A stretch of 64,000 nt of DNA from Plantactinospora sp. KBS50 (GTDB lineage: Bacteria; Actinomycetota; Actinomycetes; Mycobacteriales; Micromonosporaceae), in contig NZ_CP022961.1 of the NCBI RefSeq assembly GCF_002285795.1, forward strand, positions 3,104,001 through 3,168,000, given 5' to 3'. Of the stretch, positions 58,728 through 64,000 are shown in pieces (positions within the stretch are counted from its first letter, which is position 1; the number at the start of each line of letters is the position of its first letter). The position numbers and the translations under genes were made by a program. The notes under the pieces are model-generated. The model was not told the DNA's origin. It worked only from the letters and a program-made list of their open reading frames with translations, and did no database searches.

Positions 58728-61481
58728 ATGTCGAGCCCCGCCGAGCGGTATGCCGCGGCGCGTCGCCGGGCCACGGACGCGAGCACCTTCCCGGCCCTCA
58801 CCGAGTTCGCGGCCGAGCTGGGGTTCGACCTCGACGACTTCCAGCGGTCGGCCTGTCAGTCCCTGGAGCAGGGCAGCGGGGTGCTGGTGTGCGCGCCGAC
58901 CGGCGCCGGGAAGACCGTGGTGGGCGAGTTCGCCGTGCACCTGGCGCTGCGCGGCGGCGGCACCGGCCCGCGCAAGTGCTTCTACACCACGCCGATCAAG
59001 GCGCTGTCCAACCAGAAGTACCACGACCTCGTCCGGCGCTACGGCGCCGACCGGGTGGGGCTGCTCACCGGCGACAACGCGATCAACGGCGACGCTCCGG
59101 TGGTGGTCATGACCACCGAGGTGCTGCGCAACATGCTCTACGCCGGCTCGGCCGCCCTGGCGGGCCTCGCCTACGTGGTGATGGACGAGGTGCACTACCT
59201 GGCCGACCGGTTCCGCGGCGGGGTGTGGGAAGAGGTGATCATCCACCTGCCCGCCTCGGTCACCCTGGTCTCGCTGTCGGCCACCGTCTCCAACGCCGAG
59301 GAGTTCGCCGACTGGCTGGTCACGGTGCGCGGCCGGACCGAGGTGGTGGTCAGCGAGCACCGGCCGGTGCCGCTGTGGCAGCACATGCTCGTCGGCAAGC
59401 GGATGTTCGACCTGTTCCACGACGCCGACGCGGCCCGCAAGCACGACGTGCACCCCGAACTGCTGCGCTACACCCGGGAGACCGCCCGCCGCCTGGAGCT
59501 GTCCGACCCGCGGGGCGCGCTGAGCCGGCGTGGCCCGCGCTGGCGCGGCCCGCTGCGCCCGGACATCGTGGACCGGCTGGACCGGGAGGGTCTGCTGCCG
59601 GCGATCCTGTTCATCTTCAGCCGGGCCGGCTGCGACGCGGCCGTGCAGCAGTGCCTGGCCATGGGGCTGCGGCTGACCAACCCCGAGGAGCGGGCCGAGA
59701 TCCGCCAGATCGTCGAGCGGCGGATCAGCGCCATCCCGAGCGAGGACCTGTCGGTACTGGGCTACTGGGAGTGGCTGGACGGTCTGGAGCGGGGACTGGC
59801 CGCACACCACGCCGGGCTGTTGCCCGCCTTCAAGGAGGTGGTCGAGGAACTGTTCGTCCGGGGCCTGGTCAAGGCGGTCTTCGCCACCGAGACGCTGGCG
59901 CTGGGCATCAACATGCCGGCCCGGTGTGTCGTGCTGGAGCGGCTGGTGAAGTTCAACGGCGAGGCGCACGTGGACCTCACGCCGGGGGAGTACACGCAGC
60001 TGACCGGCCGGGCCGGCCGGCGTGGCATCGACATCGAGGGGCACGCGGTCGTCGTCTGGTCGCCGGAGGTGGACCCGCGGCAGGTGGCCGGGCTGGCCTC
60101 CACCCGGACCTACCCGCTGCGCTCCAGCTTCCGGCCCTCGTACAACATGGCCGTCAACCTGGTCGGTTCGGTCGGCACCGGCCCGGCCCGCGAGCTGCTG
60201 GAGGCGTCGTTCGCCCAGTTCCAGGCGGACCGCTCGGTGGTCGGGCTGGCCCGACAGGTGCAGCGCAACACCGAGACCATGGCCACGTACGGCGCCGAGG
60301 CGCAGTGCGAGCAGGGGGACTTCGCGCAGTACTTCGCGCTGCGCCGGGCCATCGCCGACCGGGAACGGTCGCTGGCCCGGGAGGGTCAGAGCCAACGCCG
60401 GGCGGCCGCCGTACGCTCGCTGGAGCGGCTGCGGGTCGGCGACGTGATCAGGGTCCCGTCGGGGCGGCGCGCGGGCCTGGCCGTGGTGCTGGACCCGGGT
60501 ACCGGCGGGTTCGGCGAGCCGCGACCGCTGGTGCTCACCCAGGACCGCTGGGCGGGCCGGATCACCGCGGGTGACTTCACCTCCCCGGCCGAGGTGCTGG
60601 CCCGGGTCCGGGTACCCAAGCACTTCAACCACCGGTCCCCGGCGGCCCGGCGCGACCTCGCGGCCGCGGTGAGCGGCACCGGGCTGCCCCGGCACGGCGG
60701 TCGCCGCGGCGGCCGGTCCCGCTCCGGCGGCGAGGACCACCAGCTGACCGAGCTGCGTACGCAGTTGCGCCGCCACCCGTGCCACGCCTGCCCGGACCGG
60801 GAGGAGCACGCCCGGTGGGCGGAGCGCGGCTGGCGGCTGGAGCGGGACACCGCCGAGCTGCGGCAGCGGGTGGCCAGCCGCACCGGCTCGCTGGCCCGCA
60901 CGTTCGACCGGATCTGCGACCTGCTGGTGGCCCGCGGCTACCTGACCGGCGACGGCGCGGTGACCGACGCCGGCCGGACGCTGGCCCGGATCTGGACCGA
61001 GACCGACCTGCTGGTGGCCGAGTGCCTGCGCCGGCGGGTGTGGGCCGGGCTGGCCCCGGCCGAGCTGGCGGCCGCGGTGTCGACGCTGGTCTTCGAGGCC
61101 CGGCGGGAGACCGACGAGAGCGCCTCGGTGCCGCGCGGCCCGGTGGCCGACGCCGTGGACGCGACGCTGGCGCTGTGGTCGGGGCTGGAGGCGGACGAGG
61201 CGGCCCGCGGGTTGGACACCACCCGGGAGCCCGATCTCGGCTTCGTCTGGCCGATCTACCGGTGGGCCCGCGGTGAACCGCTGGCCAAGGTGCTCGCCAG
61301 CGGCGCGGGGCTGGACGGCGAGATGCCGGCCGGGGACTTCGTGCGCTGGGCCCGCCAGGTCGCCGACCTGCTCGGGCAGCTCGCCGACGCAGGCGGCGCC
61401 GACGCCGACCTGCGGGCCGGTGCCCGGGCCGCGATCGCGGCCGTGAACCGGGGCGTGCTGGCCTTCAACCAGGCGGCCTGA
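58728..61481 (+). CDS. helY: DEAD/DEAH-box RNA helicase HelY (Ski2-like)
   Basis: 917 aa superfamily-2 helicase. Motif I VCAPTGAGKTVVGEF, TTPIKALSNQKYHDLV (Ia), DEVHYL (II), SLSATVSNAEEFADWL (III), the C-terminal helicase part with ATETLALGINMPARC (V) and QLTGRAGRRGIDIEGH (VI), then the DSHCT-like domain with HPCHACPDREEH near residue 685. Ski2/Mtr4-type proteins unwind structured RNA for turnover; the bacterial homologue (Rv2092c) is little characterised. It overlaps none of its neighbours and follows the divergent HAD gene by 86 bp. Starts with a leaderless -10 box. Confidence 0.95.
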   Translation: MSSPAERYAAARRRATDASTFPALTEFAAELGFDLDDFQRSACQSLEQGSGVLVCAPTGAGKTVVGEFAVHLALRGGGTGPRKCFYTTPIKALSNQKYHDLVRRYGADRVGLLTGDNAINGDAPVVVMTTEVLRNMLYAGSAALAGLAYVVMDEVHYLADRFRGGVWEEVIIHLPASVTLVSLSATVSNAEEFADWLVTVRGRTEVVVSEHRPVPLWQHMLVGKRMFDLFHDADAARKHDVHPELLRYTRETARRLELSDPRGALSRRGPRWRGPLRPDIVDRLDREGLLPAILFIFSRAGCDAAVQQCLAMGLRLTNPEERAEIRQIVERRISAIPSEDLSVLGYWEWLDGLERGLAAHHAGLLPAFKEVVEELFVRGLVKAVFATETLALGINMPARCVVLERLVKFNGEAHVDLTPGEYTQLTGRAGRRGIDIEGHAVVVWSPEVDPRQVAGLASTRTYPLRSSFRPSYNMAVNLVGSVGTGPARELLEASFAQFQADRSVVGLARQVQRNTETMATYGAEAQCEQGDFAQYFALRRAIADRERSLAREGQSQRRAAAVRSLERLRVGDVIRVPSGRRAGLAVVLDPGTGGFGEPRPLVLTQDRWAGRITAGDFTSPAEVLARVRVPKHFNHRSPAARRDLAAAVSGTGLPRHGGRRGGRSRSGGEDHQLTELRTQLRRHPCHACPDREEHARWAERGWRLERDTAELRQRVASRTGSLARTFDRICDLLVARGYLTGDGAVTDAGRTLARIWTETDLLVAECLRRRVWAGLAPAELAAAVSTLVFEARRETDESASVPRGPVADAVDATLALWSGLEADEAARGLDTTREPDLGFVWPIYRWARGEPLAKVLASGAGLDGEMPAGDFVRWARQVADLLGQLADAGGADADLRAGARAAIAAVNRGVLAFNQAA

Positions 61482-61521
61482 TCCGGCCCCGATCCGCCCG
61501 GCCACCGCGCCGGCGGCACCG

Positions 61522-62460
61522 TCAGGATCGCTCGGCGAGGGCGTCCACCAGGCGTCGGCACGGGCCGGCGAGGTTCCACTTCTCGGCGAACGCCAGCAGC
61601 CCGTCCGGGTCGGCCGGCGCGGCGGGCAGCGCCGGATCGAAGCGCGGCAGCGGGGCGTCCCGGGCCACCCGGACCACCGTGGGCGCCACCGCCAGGTAGT
61701 CCCGGGCGGCCACCAGCCGGCCCCGCAGGCCCGGCGCGAACCCGGCGGCCGGGTCGTCCAGCGCGGCCAGCAGCGCGGCCAGCCCGCCGTAGCGGTCGAT
61801 CAGCCGGGCCGCGGTCTTCGCCCCGACCCCCGGCACCCCGGGCAGCCCGTCGCTGGGGTCGCCGCGCAGGGCCGCGAAGTCGGCGTAGCCCTGCGGGGGC
61901 ACGCCGTAGCGGTCCAGCACCGCCGCGCCGTCGCAGTCCTCCAGCTTGGCGATCCCGCGTCCGCAGTACAGCAGCCGCACCGGCTTGGCGTCGTCGACCA
62001 GCTGGAACAGGTCCCGATCGCCGGAGACCACCTCCACCGGCCCGGGCTGGCTGGTGGCCAGGGTGCCCAGCACGTCGTCGGCCTCGTAGCCGTCGCTGCC
62101 CAGCGCCGGGATGCCGACCAGCTCCAGGGCCGTCAGGATCAGCGGCACCTGCGGGACCAGCGTGTCCGGCACCACCTCCGTGTCCGGCACGGCCTCGCCG
62201 CCGGCCCGGGCGAGCCGGTGCGCCTTGTACGACGGCAGCAGCTCGACCCGCCACGCCGGGCGCCAGTCGTAGTCCAGCGCGCAGACCAGCCGGTCCGGGC
62301 GGCGGGTGCGGACCAGCGTGGCGATCATGTCGAGGAAGCCCCGGACGGCGTTCACCGGGCTGCCGTCTCCAGCCCGGGCCGCCGACTCGGGAATGCCGAA
62401 GTATGCCCGGAAGTAGAGGCTGGGGGCGTCCACGAGCAGCACGGGGGGTCGCTGGGTCAC
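61522..62460 (-). CDS. 5'-3' exonuclease (flap/polymerase I 5'-nuclease type)
   Basis: 312 aa. PIN-like nuclease core: PVLLVDAPSLYFRAYFGIPE (first Asp), DRLVCALDYDWRPAWRVELL, SDGYEADDVLGTLATSQPGP (E..DD), VVSGDRDLFQLVDD (D.D) and the helix-hairpin-helix DGLPGVPGVGAKTAARLI. Cleaves 5' flaps and removes RNA primers, complementing DNA polymerase I. GTG 62460 is chosen by the conserved VTQRPPVLLVDAPSLY beginning. Convergent with helY. Comparable to Rv2090. All metal-binding acids are present. Confidence 0.92.
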   Translation of the reverse strand: MTQRPPVLLVDAPSLYFRAYFGIPESAARAGDGSPVNAVRGFLDMIATLVRTRRPDRLVCALDYDWRPAWRVELLPSYKAHRLARAGGEAVPDTEVVPDTLVPQVPLILTALELVGIPALGSDGYEADDVLGTLATSQPGPVEVVSGDRDLFQLVDDAKPVRLLYCGRGIAKLEDCDGAAVLDRYGVPPQGYADFAALRGDPSDGLPGVPGVGAKTAARLIDRYGGLAALLAALDDPAAGFAPGLRGRLVAARDYLAVAPTVVRVARDAPLPRFDPALPAAPADPDGLLAFAEKWNLAGPCRRLVDALAERS

Positions 62461-62587
62461 CGGGACAGCCTCGCACACCGGTGCGACAACCGGCCGGTCC
62501 CGAGTCCGCCGCGGCGGCCCGGCGTACCCCCGTGCCGCGGGCGGAAACCCGCGGCGGCGCGGCGGCGGTCCGGGCAGGCTGAGGTGC

Positions 62588-63694
62588 ATGACGTTTGTCT
62601 CCGGCCTGGAGCTGTGCCGGCGTTTCCACGGCGAGCTGGTCGGCCCGGCCATCCGGGCCCGGTTCCCGGGACTGGCCTACGCGGCGGCCCGGCTGGACTC
62701 CGGCTCGGAACTGTTCGGGCTGGACTCGCGGCGGTCGATGGACCACGACTGGGGGCCGCGGCTGCAGGTGTACCTGGACCGCGGCGACATGGCGCTCGCC
62801 CCGGCGGTGACCGCGGCCGTCGACGCCGCCCTGCCGGCCGAGTTCCTCGGCCTGCCGACCCGGTTCGTCGGGCACCCCGCCAGCGGACTCGGGGTGCTCG
62901 CACCGGGTGGGGACCGGCACGGCGTCACGGTCGCGGAGGTGGGCGGCTGGTTGCTGGACGCGCTCGGCTTCGACCCGCGCGAGGGCGTGGGCACCGCCGA
63001 CTGGCTGGCGGTGCCCACGCAGCGGCTGGCGGAGTTCACCGGCGGGGCGGTGTTCCACGACGGGCTGCCCGGCGCGGCGCTGAGCGCGGCCCGGACCGCG
63101 CTCCGCTGGTATCCGACCGACGTCTGGCGGTACGTGCTGGCCGCCCAGTGGGCCCGGATCGGGCAGGAGGAGCACCTGGTCGGCCGGTGCGCCGAGGTGG
63201 GCGACGACCTGGGCAGCACGATCCTGGCGGCCCGCGTCGCCCGCGACCTGATGCGGCTGTTCCTGCTGCTGGAGCGCCGCTACCCGCCGTACGGGAAGTG
63301 GCTGGGCAGCCAGTTCGCGCGGCTGCCCGGGGTGGCGCCGGCGGTCGCCGCGCTGACCGGCGCGGTGCGGGCCGCGGACTGGCCGCGCCGGGAGCGGGCG
63401 CTGGGCGCCGCGCTCACCCTGGCGGCCGAGCGGACCAACGCGCTGGGGCTGGCCGAGCCGGTCGAGGCGTCGGTACGGCCGTTCCACCGCCGGCCGTTCC
63501 TGGTGCTGGGCGCCGAACGGTTCGCGGCCGGGCTGCGGGCCGCGATCGGCGACCCGGAGCTTGCGGCCCGGCCGCCGGTCGGTGCGGTCGACCAGTTCGT
63601 CGACAGCACCGAGGTGACCACCCGGGCGGACCGCGCCCGCCGGATCGCCGGCGCCGTGCTGTCTGGCCCGCGGCCTGACCCGAACGACCGTTAA
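62588..63694 (+). CDS. DUF4037 domain protein (nucleotidyltransferase-like)
   Basis: 368 aa. DUF4037 pattern: LCRRFHGELVGPAIRARFPG, LDSGSELFGLDSRRSMDHDW (a G-S-x-F-x(3)-D acidic block reminiscent of minimal nucleotidyltransferases), YLDRGDMALAPAVTAAVDAA, WYPTDVWRYVLAAQWARIGQ, VGRCAEVGDDLGSTILAARV, and DLMRLFLLLERRYPPYGKWL. Cytosolic. A CAGGCT seven bases before ATG 62588 suggests a weak leaderless promoter. No activity has been established for the family to my knowledge. Confidence 0.9.
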   Translation: MTFVSGLELCRRFHGELVGPAIRARFPGLAYAAARLDSGSELFGLDSRRSMDHDWGPRLQVYLDRGDMALAPAVTAAVDAALPAEFLGLPTRFVGHPASGLGVLAPGGDRHGVTVAEVGGWLLDALGFDPREGVGTADWLAVPTQRLAEFTGGAVFHDGLPGAALSAARTALRWYPTDVWRYVLAAQWARIGQEEHLVGRCAEVGDDLGSTILAARVARDLMRLFLLLERRYPPYGKWLGSQFARLPGVAPAVAALTGAVRAADWPRRERALGAALTLAAERTNALGLAEPVEASVRPFHRRPFLVLGAERFAAGLRAAIGDPELAARPPVGAVDQFVDSTEVTTRADRARRIAGAVLSGPRPDPNDR

Positions 63695-63697
63695 GCT
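63692..63697 (+). promoter_or_regulatory. -10 box, leaderless leader ORF
   Basis: TAAGCT seven bases before ATG 63705; its first bases are the DUF4037 stop TAA. Confidence 0.45.
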
Positions 63698-63704
63698 ATG
63701 CACT

Positions 63705-63779
63705 ATGCGCCTCGATGACCCGTATCCGCCGGACCGGGCGGCCACCGCAGCCCTGCCCACGAAGTTCGTGCTGCCATGA
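63705..63779 (+). CDS. 24-codon leader peptide coupled to acyl-CoA dehydrogenase
   Basis: A 24-residue open frame from ATG 63705 (begins MRLDDPYPPDRAA, ends TKFVLP) whose TGA overlaps the ATG of the next gene (ATGA). A leaderless -10 box precedes it and the acyl-CoA dehydrogenase lacks its own SD, so the small frame probably delivers ribosomes to it by reinitiation. It is Pro-rich at its start. Either a true leader peptide, possibly regulatory, or only a coupling device. Confidence 0.45.
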   Translation: MRLDDPYPPDRAATAALPTKFVLP

Positions 63780-64000
63780 CCGTCGACCGCGTCCTGCCCA
63801 CCGAGGAGGCCGGGGAACTCCTCGGTCTGGCCACCGAACTGGCCGACGGCGAACTCGCCCCGCGGGTTGCCGCGTTCGAGAGCCGTGGCGAGTTTCCCCG
63901 CGAGGTGCTGCGTACGCTGGGCCGCGCCGGCCTGCTGGGTCTGCCCTATCCGACCGGGTACGGCGGGGCGGACCAGCCGTACGAGGTGTACCTGCAGGTG
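63776..64000 (+). CDS. Acyl-CoA dehydrogenase, partial (runs off right edge)
   Basis: The first 75 codons are present. They match the N-terminal helical domain of acyl-CoA dehydrogenases: helices with LLGLATELADGELAPRVAAF, then EFPREVLRTLGRAGLLGLPY and GYGGADQPYEVYLQV, the beta-loop that precedes the FAD-binding domain. The flavin site and catalytic base lie beyond the edge. It oxidises acyl-CoA thioesters in fatty or branched-chain acid breakdown (inferred from family). ATG 63776 overlaps the upstream small frame. Confidence 0.85.
   Translation, partial: MTVDRVLPTEEAGELLGLATELADGELAPRVAAFESRGEFPREVLRTLGRAGLLGLPYPTGYGGADQPYEVYLQV

Noticed and set aside
57717-61505. Long reverse frame opposite helY and the diacylglycerol kinase gene
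   Set aside because: Composition-driven frame; helY and the kinase have full motif sets and leaderless starts on the plus strand.

Overview
The window is very GC-rich, densely packed actinobacterial chromosome, most likely from the family Micromonosporaceae (inference from gene content, codon use and protein flavour; no rRNA or tRNA was seen to settle it). It holds about 65 protein genes. A mycothiol gene (mshC), a complete Pup-proteasome system, an F420-type LLM oxidoreductase and a WYL-regulator pair (pafB/pafC) all point to Actinobacteria. The order uppP / phosphatase / DUF3090 / SCO1664-type / mshC / PAC2-metH / recB-like / trmI / mpa(arc) / dop / pup / prcB / prcA / pafA / pafB / pafC / tatA / tatC / helY / 5'-3' exonuclease closely resembles the known Mycobacterium tuberculosis Rv2090-Rv2136 neighbourhood, so this is core chromosome rather than a mobile island.

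Left part (1-13 kb): a leftward three-gene operon (86-aa helical protein, 298-aa helical protein, FtsK/SpoIIIE-like ATPase running off the left edge); a frameshifted NYN-type RNase gene divergent from a ClpC-like unfoldase; a tail of small genes (acidic repeat protein, DUF3140); an 18-bp tandem repeat block; a hemerythrin-domain gene, an M20 peptidase, DUF5703, an aldo/keto reductase under a palindromic site, an LLM oxidoreductase and uppP. Middle-left (13-31 kb): histidine phosphatase, DUF3090, SCO1664-type kinase-fold protein, mshC, a PucR-type regulator, a secreted SGNH hydrolase with a CBM2 module of foreign codon use, a GntR regulator, PAC2 protein, metH, a large perfect hairpin, a fused exonuclease-BRCT protein, a DUF2637 protein, DinB protein, esterase and zinc peptidase. 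Middle-right (31-39 kb): HAD phosphatase, a MacB/FtsX-type ABC exporter, an orphan response regulator whose phospho-acceptor Asp is Glu, a RecB-like nuclease and trmI.

Right part (39-64 kb): the Pup-proteasome locus. Dop deamidates the C-terminal Gln of Pup, PafA ligates Pup to substrate lysines, Arc/Mpa unfolds pupylated proteins and feeds them to the PrcA/PrcB 20S core. A dTDP-rhamnose cassette (rmlD-rmlB divergent from rmlA-rmlC) sits between prcA and pafA. pafB-pafC, a small membrane protein, tatA-tatC, a diacylglycerol kinase, helY, a flap-type exonuclease, a DUF4037 protein and, after a possible 24-codon leader, an acyl-CoA dehydrogenase cut by the right edge follow.

Two global signals stand out. 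First, at least 19 genes have a TANNNT hexamer (most often TAGGCT) 6-8 nt before the start codon and no Shine-Dalgarno, the mark of leaderless transcripts. Second, four genes (NYN RNase, Clp ATPase N-terminus, rmlA, a HAD hydrolase) are each broken by what looks like one missing base in a G/C run, which suggests homopolymer undercalls in the assembly as much as real decay.
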